Notes: a model not told the origin generated them from the letters alone. DNA of 22,140 nt from Paramacrobiotus richtersi (GCA_034698045.1 JAQGAU010000995.1:1-22140); one strand, 5' to 3'; shown: positions 1 to 9,509, numbered from the stretch's first letter. Program-made: numbers and translations.

Positions 1-665
1 TTTTCACAATGCGCGAGATCTCTCGCGCGTAGCCGTTTAGCTATGCGCGGAAAATTATCTCGCGCGTAGAACTGACCTATATTTATCACCGCTGCACAAG
101 CGTCGATTTGTGATAATCTGCCCGTCGCACACCAATAAAAACGTCTGCTGGTACACAAAAAAAAGAAGAATACGAACTATGAAACTTACGTCCATGCTTG
201 TAAAAATTGTAACTATCTATCAAGCAAAAAGAGATAGAAAAAATTACAAAACCTCGCGGAAACGCCTAACTAGAGATCGTGTATATACCTAGCCGGCTAG
301 ACCTGCTACATACGCTTAAATGCGTTCAATAAGCACCAGTCAGTATACACCAAAATATGTACACATTTAACAGAAAAGAGTCGCAATATGTAGCTCAGCA
401 AAATCGGATTAAGTGCCCGCATAAAATGTTTTATCACAGTCTGTTTTTTTTTCTGTCCAGCACGGACTGCTTTATTCCACGCCAGTTTACATTCTGTACC
501 GAAAAAATTGTCTACAGCCGGACAAACGTTTGTCAGATCCCGAAAAAAACGTCGCCCTGGAAGAATGGCGCCGATTCGGACAAGTACGTACGAAAATGTC
601 AAAATGTCATCTTAAAAGTATGATCTGGACATTTCTTTTTAACGGGGCACAGCGATGTCCACATG
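1..665. other. Gene-free stretch with a GCGCGAGA hairpin
   Basis: No convincing coding exon is visible. Near the left edge (about 10-75) the arms GCGCGAGA and TCTCGCGC form a tight hairpin, and TCTCGCGCGTAG recurs about 40 bases further on. The short open frames here lack a signal peptide, a recognisable domain or usable splice context. The right part is the 3' flank of the minus-strand gene that ends at 666; no AATAAA is visible just beyond its stop. Confidence 0.5.
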
Positions 666-1272
666 TTAATTTGAATGGTATGTTTGGCACGATAGATAAT
701 TTCCGGGGTGATAGCAACATTTGCAGCCATAGGCGTATTTGCATGCGGTCAATTCCGGTTCATCATAACAGGAATCGTCCCAAAGTATAAGAGAAGCAAC
801 TGTGAACGTTTGCATTTCAAGTAGTTGTTTGACAAAGTTTAATGCAGTTGGAAAATGCGGTACTTACTATACGGCGTGGTTGGCTCGGTCGTGGTCGTCG
901 TTGTGGAAGGAGCTAGTCCCATGCAGCTTTGATACAACTCCAGCCGAACGCAACACCTACAGTCATTGAAGCGTTTGCATATCACCCACTCGGACCATAG
1001 TCGACCAAAATGATCCAGACAGCTTTCGTTCCAGAGGAAGTGCGTCGCACCTTTAAAGTTTTGCATTGAGTGCACTGATTCGATAAAGTTCAGTGAAAGG
1101 GGGAAATGCATTACTTACTGGTAGTGGTTTCCGGTGAGGCGATCTCGTCGTTCGGGTTCAGATTGGACCACACCGTTCCGTGCTCATTTGCCATGATTAG
1201 GTAGTCGGCGCGGGCATCTGCCCACTTCACAATCAGAACTGACAAAATATACAAACCGACGCAGGCTCGCAT
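666..1272 (-). CDS. Secreted protein with duplicated Cys module, 3 exons
   Basis: I do not recognise the family. Exons on the minus strand are 1272-1119, 1074-868 and 799-666, giving 164 codons plus stop. ATG at 1272 opens a signal peptide (MRACVGLYILS..., cleavage near ADARA, residue 22). Both donors are GTAAGT (1118, 867). The acceptors end TCAG (1075) and ACAG (800), and phases agree at both joins. Exon 2 carries WNESC-x(n)-C-x5-C-x-CC-x7-C followed by a Thr-rich linker (STTTTTTEPTTP). Exon 3 repeats the module: WDDSC-x7-C-x5-C-x-CC-x7-C, then TAA. This suggests an extracellular protein with two disulfide-rich modules of six cysteines each, one per exon, joined by a mucin-like linker. Intron 1 is only 44 nt with this acceptor; an in-frame alternative AAAG (exon start 1050) would make it 68 nt, the same as intron 2. 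Function is unknown. Confidence 0.8.
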
Positions 1273-1375
1273 CTTGTATCAAAATTAATGAAACAAAAAC
1301 CTCTGTGGAACCACTGCTGTTTAGTAATCGAACGAAGCGGAAAACATCTGATTTTTCCACCGTTATTGCTTTGGG

Positions 1376-1384
1376 TTTATATAC
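1376..1384 (-). promoter_or_regulatory. Possible TATA box of the Cys-module gene
   Basis: The minus strand reads TATATAAA about 105 bases upstream of the ATG at 1272. A TATA at this place would put transcription start near 1350 and leave a 5' UTR of about 75-80 bases. It overlaps an open frame with an unexplained protein-level similarity (see findings), so the assignment is tentative. Confidence 0.4.
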
Positions 1385-2256
1385 GGAAAAAGTCCGAAAA
1401 AGTGCACTGGGGACTACAATAAGCCTGACTACCAGCACCCCACGACCATTTTACCTACTTACTAGAAGTGAAGTGGCTAGATCTGCTTTTTCGCCGTACA
1501 CTTGGAAAAATTCCTGACGAACTTAGGTAGAGCTGGCAAAGAATGCATAATCCGCATTTTCCGAAGTGCACATTGTTGTCATTCCCAGGCATATCGGTAC
1601 ATATATCCGGTATGAAATTCTGCCAAAGCAGAGCATGGGAACAACAACCCTAGCGATGAGGGGAAAAACTCTTTTCAACAATGTTATGCAAAAATACTGA
1701 AAATACTTCGACTGTGGTTTTTCAGTAAATCAGTCTTCGCGGGACTCGTCCCTGTATCAGTTGTGTGGCTTTCTGAATACCTTTCTCTAGCTTGATCTAA
1801 GAATCTACAATTATACTAAAATGTGCAATTAATACCAGCTATACAGCGAGCTTGACCAACCCTTGCTTAATCCAAGCCGCAAGCATCTCATCAACAGCAC
1901 TAATTTTACTTCTTCATATCAGGCAATGAAACGTGAGGACTGTTTAGCCAGATCCAGTGATGCTCTCACAATGATCGTATCAAACGTTTGCTAAGATTTT
2001 CAAATCAGACAAGCGCTTGTTCATGCCAGCAGTAAATTGACTCGATTTCCGATATGGGGTATTATGTATGTGTAATTACAGATATACACAAAGGCATGTG
2101 TCAGTATGTTTGTCGTTTCTATCAACAATTCTTTATTAGTGAAAGCCGTAATCACTGACAAAACTAGCTCAGGAGACATTAACAAATATGCTGTAGAACT
2201 ACCGCTTTTATTGTGCCTTTTTCGCACGGTATCTTTGGTGCTCGACCATTCTGATC
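1385..2256. other. Intergenic region, no gene seen
   Basis: This stretch lies between the divergent Cys-module gene (minus) and the LRR gene (plus), so it should contain both promoters. Apart from the TATA-like motif at its left edge I see no clear promoter element, repeat or splice-supported exon. The open frames at 2021-2227 (minus) and 2106-2432 (plus) appear to be chance frames; the second overlaps the true LRR start in another frame. Confidence 0.5.
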
Positions 2257-3556
2257 ATGACAAACCCACTGCAGTTAATCGATTTTTGCATTATGCTGCT
2301 TTTTGCAACGTATTCTTCAGGCAATGTACCACATCAAGATTGCCTAGTTATCGGTACAAAACTTTTTTGCAGCGGTACCAGTTTTCACTTCCCAACCAAT
2401 TTCCTTGTGCACGAAATTCCACAAGATATTGAAAAAATTTTTATTATTGGTCCCAGCGCGCACGACTTTGGAGACTCGGAGGACGGAAGAACCCGTAATT
2501 ACTGCAGTACACTCCACAATAATTTAGAATCGATTCCATACCGACCGGCTGTATCGCACGTGCATCTATACGGATTTCGATCTGCCGACGGAAAGAGAAT
2601 TGCGCTGAACTTTCTTTTACGCTTGGTTAAACATCAGGTAACCGAATTAGCTGTTCAGCATTCGATAATCGGATATCTGGATGGAGCATTTTTTCGAGGA
2701 TTTCGATCCCTGACTGTTTTGAATCTTCTGTATAACGACATAGAAAATATCGGTATTGACACGTTTGAGTCACTGGCTGAGGGTGGATATCAGGGAAGCA
2801 GCTTGCAAGAAATTCATCTTTGGCAAAACAGAATTCAGGAACTGAATGTGGCGGTGTTTCGTCCAGTGGCAAAATCATTGGTAAGCGGGTAAGCGGACAG
2901 TTGTCGGTGGACCACTAATTTCCTACAAAAACTCAATCAGACTTCCAATTTTACTGTGTTACAATTTGTGCAAGTAGTGACGCAACAACATGGACACCCT
3001 GTTAATAACTTATTACAAAGAACCAATGAACTACACTGAGTACAGTGTGCAGTGGTCGGTCAGGTCTGCACTGCGATCCACGACGGTCGGTTTCCTATAC
3101 TGTTTTAGTAACCATTGGTTCTGGTATTTCGATGTAAAGAAATTTGATGTAGTCGTCTTGATGTGGCCGATCATCCCCTTTTCCTAGACTCATCTTACTG
3201 CTGGCTCCCATAACCCAAAACTACGAACCCTCAATACCACTGGTCCTCATTTTCAGTTACGGCTGAAACGTCTCCTAATCACTCATAACGCTCTTCGATC
3301 CCTCTCTAAACAATTTCTCGATACCATTGTTCCAAGGGATCCCAACGACTTCAAATACGACTTCACTTATAACGAATTTTGTCCTTCTTCGAATGATTGC
3401 TCATGCTGCGAAATGGAAGATTTTGTGCGATGGGCGGATCAACTACGGACAGCACATTCACCAAGTGCGATTATCGAGTCTACATGCGGGACGAATAATG
3501 TCATACACCGGCATGCCGTTGTGGCAGCAGACTTGACTAAATACCGACATTGTTAA
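2257..3556 (+). CDS. Secreted leucine-rich-repeat protein, 2 exons
   Basis: Exon 1 is 2257-2880 (208 codons) and exon 2 is 3257-3556 (99 codons plus TAA), about 307 aa. The intron, 2881-3256, begins GTAAGC after codon TTG and ends CATTTTCAG, phase 0. Residues 1-22 form a signal peptide (core CIMLLFATY). The N-terminal cap has C29, C38 and C83. Typical LRRs follow: VTELAVQHSIIGYLDGAFF (about 128-146), LTVLNLLYNDIENIGIDTF (152-170) and LQEIHLWQNRIQELNVAVF (183-201). Exon 2 opens with LRLKRLLITHNALRSL, the next repeat, which confirms the join. It is followed by an LRRCT-like cap (NEFCPSSNDCSCC..FVRWADQL...STCGT). There is no transmembrane segment, so the product is probably secreted. Partners are unknown. 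The open frame runs 4 codons into the intron, so a reading without exon 2 would lose the C-terminal cap. Confidence 0.9.
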
Positions 3557-3602
3557 GTACTGTTAAGTATTGTGAAGTACTGCACTCAAGTACCGGCATT
3601 GT
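3552..3602 (+). repeat. Short degenerate AAGTACTG repeat
   Basis: Immediately after the LRR gene stop, TTAAGTACTG, TTAAGTATTG, TGAAGTACTG and TCAAGTACCG follow one another with 10-15 base spacing. ACCGACATTG and ACCGGCATTG bracket the block. It is a small local duplication in the 3' region with no visible function. Confidence 0.6.
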
Positions 3603-3760
3603 TTCAACGTTTAAGTTTGGAAATCATGCGTGGTAACGCCCAGTTAAATACGAGTACTGTTCCCTGTCGTAATGATTGGAAATTCGGAACAGCTTTTTAT
3701 TTGAGTGGATGGTTTTATGTAGACATTAGTACGACATCTGGGTGAACCAATACGGAGAGT

Positions 3761-4267
3761 TTGTACTGTAAAAGTCTTGCAGAGGATGTACAAGTTTTTG
3801 TAACTGGCAAGTGTTTTCTAGGTGTGAGTAGTCCTCTACGCGAAGCGGCATCACAATGTCCTACAGCAAACGCCCTGAAAATCAACTGTACATTTGACGG
3901 TCTCATGCATATGGTGTCGAATAATAGCCTGGACATTTCCAACATAACAGCGGTTGTTTACACCAGCGACGGAGCTCACTTCTGTGGAGGTAAACTGAAC
4001 TATCTGCATCACGCTGCTATGGAGCAGTTTGGACTAACAACTCGAGTCTCCAACCGAAGCGACATTGTCAAAGCGCAGTGCCGAGATGGATTGGGTAGCA
4101 TTAATGTTTTCGATCCCGACCGATCCGTGGCCAAGAAGCTGGAATTTCACAGCGATTTGAGCGATGCGTGCCGATCAAAAATGGCCAGCTTTCTGGTGCG
4201 GGTGCGGGAGATCTTGGATGATAACGCGGTACCGGTGACTTATATTGTTGGAGAGGGCATTTGTTAA
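3761..4267 (+). CDS. Cysteine-rich secreted protein, 3' exon (no start)
   Basis: The frame is open from a TGA at about 3742 to TAA at 4267 (168 codons from 3761), but no in-frame ATG precedes residue 49, so the start must lie in an upstream exon I cannot locate. A plausible acceptor is GTGTTTTCTAG just before 3822, which would make the exon about 3822-4267. From that point the protein has six cysteines (CPT, NCT, HFCGG, AQCRD, DACRS, C-terminal EGIC) and N-glycosylation sites NCT, NNS, NIT and NRS. It has no hydrophobic helix. This composition fits an extracellular domain, but I do not recognise the family. It lies downstream of the LRR gene on the same strand; nothing shows that they belong to one transcript. 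Confidence 0.6.
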   Translation: MYCKSLAEDVQVFVTGKCFLGVSSPLREAASQCPTANALKINCTFDGLMHMVSNNSLDISNITAVVYTSDGAHFCGGKLNYLHHAAMEQFGLTTRVSNRSDIVKAQCRDGLGSINVFDPDRSVAKKLEFHSDLSDACRSKMASFLVRVREILDDNAVPVTYIVGEGIC

Positions 4268-4876
4268 CTGTTAGTTGCCTGCAGGGTCGCACTGAATGGT
4301 CACGGGCTCGTTATGATTATCTGGCATGATCCGCAGCAATGTTGTGCTTTTGTTTTAAGGATCCAGTGGTTTATTTATCCACTTCTATGTCTACTATATA
4401 GCCCAATTAAATTTTCCATATTTGTATTATTATTGTTCAGCCGGGTTTGAACTTCCGTGCCCTACACAACTGCAATTTCAGCCCCCTTGTCCTAACATCG
4501 CCCGAAAACGTACAAGAAGTATACGAGCTATGATTCGAGTACGGCCGTTGTTTTGTTAGGCTTGTCGGTGGTCATTAACTGACAAAAAGAGATACGGTGT
4601 ACTCTGTAACTCCGATATCCGAAATAACGCTTTAACAGCGAGTAAGTATAAGCATGTATGGATCGACCACATACTGCCCAAAAATAGAATTATCGATCAA
4701 ACGAACTGGTTAAATTCCATCCTTTCCTCACATCCGCTCTTTAACGAGCACCACTGGACACTCCGGTCTTGATGACGCTGACGATGCCCTTGATTTGATT
4801 AATCCGCTTCCCGTTCTGAAGGCTTCGTAATCCCTCTTGATAGTCACTTCCCAACAGGATGAAGATTACCTACAAG
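4268..4876. other. Intergenic region, no gene seen
   Basis: This is the 3' side of both the plus-strand Cys-rich exon and the minus-strand GPCR (convergent genes). No canonical AATAAA, splice-supported exon or clear repeat was found. Confidence 0.5.
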
Positions 4877-5863
4877 TTACGTAACATTAGTCCGCAGCCA
4901 TGTCACAAAGGTCACGTTCCACCCACCGGTGTGCCAGCCGAGCCAGATGATTCCAACACTTTGAAACCTAAAAGAATCATTTCATGGCCAATCCAAAACC
5001 AGGGCAGAGCCGTGTGGACCACGGGAATCGGTAGAAAACACACCAAATGCCAGATATAGGAAACAATCAAGATCTTTACCAGGGTGAGTTGTCGGTGGCG
5101 TTTGGCCGCCGCGTCCGGTTGTTCCGTACTAACATGCGCCCTTTTCCATAGTTTAACGGCCAGTAAAATGTACGCAACGCCTTGTACTCCCAAAGGGAAA
5201 GGAACCGCCATAGCACTGACGAATGAAAACAGTCCAGGTCGAATGGGAACCACGCCACAATTTCCTAGGGGAAAAGATCGAAATCCGCGTCCAGCGATGC
5301 ACCCCCCAGTCAGAACATTCAATGCAGCTGGGACGATCCAGCAAATTGTGATGTACACAACCGTCTTTCTAAAGCTGAAGATAGATTTGTACCGGTGTGG
5401 GAAATAACTAGCAGTGAAGCGGTTGAGTGCCAACGCGGCCGCTGACCAGTAAGTGGCACCGATGTTCGCCTGGCGGAAAAAGACCACCACCGGGCAAACT
5501 ATGACGTCATGGTAGCCGATTTGATGGCGGAAGATGATGATGTTATCGGTTGGAGCGAATACAGCAACGTTAAGGAGATCAACGAATAGCAGCTGGCAGA
5601 TGAGAAGACAGCTTCGCAGTTTGTGGGAGTTTTGTTTGAATACGATGTAGATCAGAAGGACGCTTGCAAAACAGCCGGTTATGCTGATGAATGTGGCACC
5701 GATGAACCAGGTAAATATCGTCGACCGTGGCGCGATTGGGATTGAGGAATTCGTAGTTAAGTTTGCAGCCGTAACTTGCCCGTAAGGCCTGCCATTGCGG
5801 GGATGTACGTACTGAAAGGTCCAGTCGAAACCAAAGATTCGTCGCAAAAGTAAAATGCACCGT
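4877..5863 (-). pseudogene. Rhodopsin-type GPCR, probably frameshifted in TM7
   Basis: This is a class A-like seven-helix receptor on the minus strand. The unbroken frame runs from about 5863 to TGA at 4912. Numbered from 5847: N-terminal tail with NLT and NSS sites; TM1 about 42-70; TM2 about 80-102 with D90 (D2.50); C118 at the start of TM3; ALNRF (140-144) where D/ERY is expected; TM4 about 162-182; C183/C197 in loop 2; TM5 about 205-232; TM6 about 255-278 with CFLP in the CWxP place. The frame then fails. After HEMILLGF the original frame reads a non-helical tail to a stop, while the neighbouring frame continues as a TM7-like SVGIIWLGWHTGGWNVTFVTW to TAA at 4877. One base appears lost at the T-run near 4970-4973. 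There is no in-frame ATG; CCTTTCAG before 5811 could be an acceptor, so exon 1 lies upstream. Ligand unknown. It could be a working gene if the frameshift is a sequence error. Confidence 0.88.
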
Positions 5864-6550
5864 TAGAAACGCTTGGTACAGGAATTTATCTGGGCATCTT
5901 TCTTGTCAGCGCGTATGGGAGTTCCTTTTTGGATATGATACTAATCAGGATTATCCTGAACGCGTTTCTTCTATTTGCAGTGTTTGCGTTAACAACCGTG
6001 ATATTCTGAATGACGACATATGGCGGATGCATGTATATATGTATTTGATTCCTGCATGTGGTTGCATGCGATAACCTGTTCGGATGTGCTGGTATAGATC
6101 GAAGTATGCCCTGAGCCCGTTCCGGAAAGACCGATCAGAAACAGGTGTCCCAAGTTGTTTTGCCTAAAGGCGCACATGGTCGGAAACACGCCTGAGCGAA
6201 TCCGAAAAACTGTCGCTGGCGCTTCCGACTTCCGAGGATGCAGCCGCCAACTAGGTAGTGCAACACCGGTGAAGACTGTACTTCAAAGCACGCTTTGATT
6301 AGCACGGTGTTTGCTGCACATACAGTTAATGGAAATGCGTACTATTCGTCTTATTACTCTAACCGAAGTTATTGTTCGAATGAACAATCAACAACGAAAC
6401 CTCAAACATTAGAAAATTTGATGATCTTCAATTTGTCGTACAAAAGGTAGTTCTGGTTCATTTTACCTTACGCGATTCAGCAAGCGATCGTCATTTAATT
6501 TATCTCTAGGACAAACATTCTGCAAGATAAAAAAAGTGTCCAATAAAAAC
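5864..6550. other. Intergenic/intronic stretch, no supported exon
   Basis: The missing first exon of the GPCR should lie in or beyond this region on the minus strand, but I could not identify it with a matching start, donor and phase. The minus frame at 5989-6189 contains a protein-like LFLIGLSGTGSGHTS run but has no domain I can name. Nothing else is supported. Confidence 0.45.
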
Positions 6551-6781
6551 CTACAAAGTTCCGTAGCTATGCGCAGGCGTTTCGGCACAGTTTCCGGACT
6601 GATCCCGCAGCTCACTGCCAGCGCACTGTGGGCACACAAAAAATCCATCAGGATCGATTTTTTTCTTGATCTTCAGGAGTATCTCGTAATTCGCTCCCCA
6701 GAATGCCTGCTGCCAGTTGGGCTCTTCGGTAAACGCCTCGTTGAAATACGCCCCGGAATCCGGATATGCATCCCGCCACAC
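6551..6781 (-). pseudogene. BBE-like FAD oxidase, C-terminal exon
   Basis: This exon of 76 codons plus TAG encodes the classical berberine-bridge C-terminal domain: DSGAYFNEAFTEEPNWQQAF, then WGANYEILLKIKKKIDPDGF, then FVCPQCAGSELRDQSGNC. In the family this segment closes over the FAD and substrate domains. The first base follows AG at 6783-6782 (GAGAG, pyrimidine-poor) and phase is 0, matching the phase-0 end of the exon at 7093-7437. That preceding exon, however, is on the opposite strand 312 bases away, so this exon cannot be joined to it in one ordinary transcript. The exon itself is intact and its end is conserved up to the CPQC..GNC tail. Together with the fragments at 7093-7437 and 13947-15994 it makes up one dispersed gene. 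Confidence 0.9.
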
Positions 6782-7092
6782 CTCTCACAATAATATCACT
6801 GTAATGTACATAAAGCCAGCGCCAATGTGTCGATACATATCTGGACGAGATGATGTAACTTACCAGTAAACATTTTTAGCCTGGATTAGGTACAAGGTTT
6901 AAGAAAAGGATCTACTAAATATGGTCAGTATGGAGCAGTGTGTAGTCTGTCCCAAAACGTAAAAGGTGTAAGCTTATGCATTTTTGGAGTTCAATATGCT
7001 GTACATTGGCGGTCTACGACAATCTGTTTAGAAAAATAGACAGTCCGCTGTTATGCATGCTTGTAGCTGCAGAGTTTGTCTTTTGACAACAG

Positions 7093-7437
7093 GACTGGCG
7101 CAAGTTCTTGGACCCCTCTCTCGTCACCGGCATCTACAACTCGGGCGGCCGTCTGGTCCTCGGTTCCCGTCTCATCCCGCAGTCAGCCTTTGCCAATCCC
7201 CGCTCCGTCGCCCAGACCCACATGGCTGCTATCAACAAGAACGGCTTCCCTTTCGGCTTCCACGGGCATCTCGTCAACGGCAACGGAGTCCGCGACAACC
7301 CCCAGGCCAGCGAAACCTCGGTGACGCCGGCATGGCGGAAAGCCGTCTGGCACTCGATCCAGTATACAGCTTGGAGTTTTAACGCCACCGACGATGAGAT
7401 CGCACAGGCCAAAGCGGCGCTGAATGCTGGAACTCAG
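7093..7437 (+). pseudogene. BBE-like FAD oxidase, penultimate exon, inverted
   Basis: This is an intact 115-codon exon: acceptor TTTTGACAACAG before 7093, donor CAG|GTACAA at 7438, phase 0 at both ends, no stop. It reads DWRKFLDPSLVTGIYNSGGR, RLVLGSRLIPQSAF and TSVTPAWRKAVWHSIQYTAW. This is the substrate-domain part of BBE-like oxidases that precedes the C-terminal BBE domain. It fits in sequence and phase between the exon ending at 13947 and the exon beginning at 6781, but both of those are on the minus strand and this one is on the plus strand. Codons are GC-rich like the other BBE exons and unlike the AT-rich flanks. The simplest reading is a local inversion (or misassembly) of a segment carrying this exon. 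An unrelated second paralog copy is the alternative. Confidence 0.9.
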
Positions 7438-7802
7438 GTACAATTAGCACATCGTTAAGACTGTTTAATCCATATCTACTTCGAATTACATATTGATTAA
7501 CCATAGATTTGTTGCAGAGTGATAAAATGGATCCTGACTCCTGACTTCGTGTAAGCTGACCTTTCACTTCTTTAGCTGTGCGTGATTCTACGCTGGCATC
7601 CGTTTTACCAGTCTGTACTCAAACTACGGTAAAATCCAAAATCGTTGATTCACGCTGTAAAAGAGCACTCCTATCTGTTCCAACATTAGTCCGCTTTGCA
7701 TTATAAATGTTTTTTGCCCAGTTAAGAAATAATAATGGTTTTCAAACTTTTCCGGATAACAGGCGATTTCACCGGCAATTTCTTACCACAAAATCACCTA
7801 GT
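7438..7802. other. Former intron and spacer, no gene seen
   Basis: This is non-coding sequence after the donor of the inverted BBE exon, up to the flank of the first 9-bp minisatellite. No acceptor-linked exon, terminator or element is recognisable. Confidence 0.5.
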
Positions 7803-8348
7803 GCACGTTTCGTACCACCGCATTTTTTCGGAAGCATTAAATAATGGTGTAGTCCCGTAGCCGCCGTAGTCTTCATGTAGTCTCGCGTAGTCCAGAAAGT
7901 CTCGACAGTTCGACTGTAGCCATGTACTCCTCGTAGCCCCGTGTAGTCCGCGTAGTCTGTGTAGTCCGTGTAGTCTGTGTAGTCCACGCAGCCTGCGTAG
8001 TCTGTGTAGTCTGTGTAGTCCGCGTAGTCTGTGTAGTCCGTGTAGTCTGCGTAGTCCGTGAAGTCTTCGTAGTCCGCGTAGTTTGTGTAGTCCGTGTAGT
8101 CTGTGTAGTCCACGTAGCCTGCGTAGTCTGTGTATGCTGTGTAGTCCGCGTAGTCTGTGTAGTCCGTGTAGTCAGCGTAGTCCGTGTAGTCCGTGTAGTC
8201 TGTGTAGTCCGTGTAGTCTGTGCAGTCCGTGTAGTCCGCGTAGTCCACGTAGCCTGCGTAGTCTGTGTAGTCCGTGTAGTCTGCGTAGTACGTGTAGTCT
8301 TCGTAGTCCGCGTAGTCTGTGTAGTCTGTGTAGTCTGTGTAGTCCGTG
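7803..8348 (+). repeat. 9-bp minisatellite, copy 1, with shared flank
   Basis: The array is built of GTAGTCYGY units (variants GTAGTCCAC, GCAGCCTGC and others), roughly 45-55 copies, most regular from about 7936 to 8347 and degenerate before that. It is preceded by a flank (7803-7860: GCACGTTTCGTACCAC..., ...TAATGGTGTAGTCCCGTAG) that recurs beside the array at 13.2-13.9 kb in opposite orientation. Because the unit is a multiple of three, long open frames arise: (Asp-Tyr-Thr/Ala)n on the minus strand and Cys-Ser-Pro/Leu runs on the plus strand. I regard these as by-products of the repeat: there is no start context, splice context or non-repeat domain. Confidence 0.93.
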
Positions 8349-9055
8349 GTAAAAAATGATCAAAATACTTTATCTCAATAAATCCAGTACGATGGTGGTC
8401 ATGCCGACATAAGGTTCCCGTTACATTTTTTTGGAAGCACTGATTTCTAGTTTTTTAAAAACTGCGGTTGTTCAGGTTACCGGGTTGTTTAGCCAATTTT
8501 CCCCCCACTATATCTGGTTTTACATGACCGTAAACAGATACCAAGCAACAAACGCTTTGTTATTTGAAACCAGTACAACTAAGTTCCTACTGTAACAGAA
8601 ATTATTCAGAGCTGCCGCCAGTCAACGCTTTTAGCTGATTGTCAATCCAGTATAATCAGTAATATAATATAAAAGCAGGCGGTCCGCCTTCGGCGAACCC
8701 CTGCTTGCTGTACTGTTGAACTTTAGAATCACGATATCTAATTAATTACAGTGTGCTAAGTATGTTTCGATTGCAATTTAATTATGCATTAGGTAATATT
8801 AATTAATTATTATGTAATGAGCATGCATTACTTGATTTACTTCCCATCATGGCGATACTCCTAGCGGTTGGTTCAAACTAGGACTATCTCGCAGCCAGAC
8901 GGACTTCCGTCTCCGCTTCAGTCTTGCTTTTGTAAACAATTTCATGGTGCGCAAAACATGGGGTAAATTATGGGAAACTCCCAACTGCAGACTTTACAAA
9001 TGAGGACAAATGTTGCAAAATCCACCGTCACACTGTATATTGCTCAAAATTTATT
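8349..9055. other. AT-rich non-coding stretch with a hairpin
   Basis: No exon is supported. At 8674-8705 a compact hairpin forms: arms AGCAGG/CCTGCT with an inner GGTCCGCC/GGCGAACC stem and TTC loop. It does not have tRNA A and B boxes. From about 8735 to 8835 the sequence is rich in TTAATTAA-type AT runs. Confidence 0.5.
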
Positions 9056-9190
9056 TTTGACTTTCGCCGACCCAACAGCTTCGAGCCTTCTACGTAGAAC
9101 TGCTTTGAAGAGCCACTTTGTGTTATGTTACTCGGCGCAGAGACATTTGTTTCGTTCTTACGTTTTCTTGCTTGGACGTTCGAGGAAGCC
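9056..9190 (+). repeat. Dispersed repeat, copy 1 of 2
   Basis: The block TTTCGCCGACCCAACAGC..., CTTCTACGTAGAAC, CCACTTT, TTACTCGGCGCAG and GACGTTCGAG matches 9807-9945 in the same order and direction with substitutions and small gaps. It looks like two old copies of one interspersed element or a segmental duplication about 750 bases apart. No open frame is shared. Confidence 0.7.
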
Positions 9191-9260
9191 AGTGGAGCCA
9201 TCAGCGGTTGTAAAAACTTGGAATAAGTGCGACTGGCTTGCGAAGATAGAGTTACCGTAC

Positions 9261-9509
9261 TTATCGGCGGCCTAGCTGGAAGAGCTGCAGCATAAACAGG
9301 CGGTCTAGCGAATAAGTGGCGGATGACTCGTTAGACTTTACATCCAGCGATACGAAAATTCCGGTGCTGCCGGACAGTCGCACAAATTTAAACACAAATC
9401 CACTGCAAGCTGTCGTAAAAACGGTTTGAAACCAAACTCCGTTATTTGCAGTTAAAGGGCACAGGATCGAGCATAAAGAAAACACTGAGGCCATATCATT
9501 TTTATGCAT
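9261..9509 (-). CDS. Hypothetical small protein or 3' exon
   Basis: ATG at 9509 gives 82 codons to TAA at 9261. An alternative is an exon that begins at 9409 after TTTTTACGACAG. The C-terminal half (CSGFVFKFVRLSGSTGIFVS, then LDVKSNESSATYSLDRLFM) has protein-like composition and varied codons. The N-terminal residues 5-20 are mildly hydrophobic and could be a signal peptide. I do not recognise a domain. A segment at 1318-1385 on the minus strand encodes a similar VFRFVRLLNSSGSTEVFVSL, which raises confidence slightly that the motif is or was coding. Function unknown. Confidence 0.35.
   Translation of the reverse strand: MHKNDMASVFSLCSILCPLTANNGVWFQTVFTTACSGFVFKFVRLSGSTGIFVSLDVKSNESSATYSLDRLFMLQLFQLGRR

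Noticed and set aside
5084-5407. Plus-strand 107-codon frame and other frames within the GPCR
   Set aside because: They are shadows of the GPCR; none has its own domain.
7769-8352. Long open frames of Asp-Tyr-Thr or Cys-Ser-Pro repeats on both strands as repetitive-protein genes
   Set aside because: They are frames through a 9-bp minisatellite that stays open because the unit is a multiple of three; no start context, leader or splice site supports translation.
8674-8705. tRNA or tRNA-derived SINE
   Set aside because: Only a simple GC-rich hairpin is present; A-box and B-box spacing and a cloverleaf are absent.
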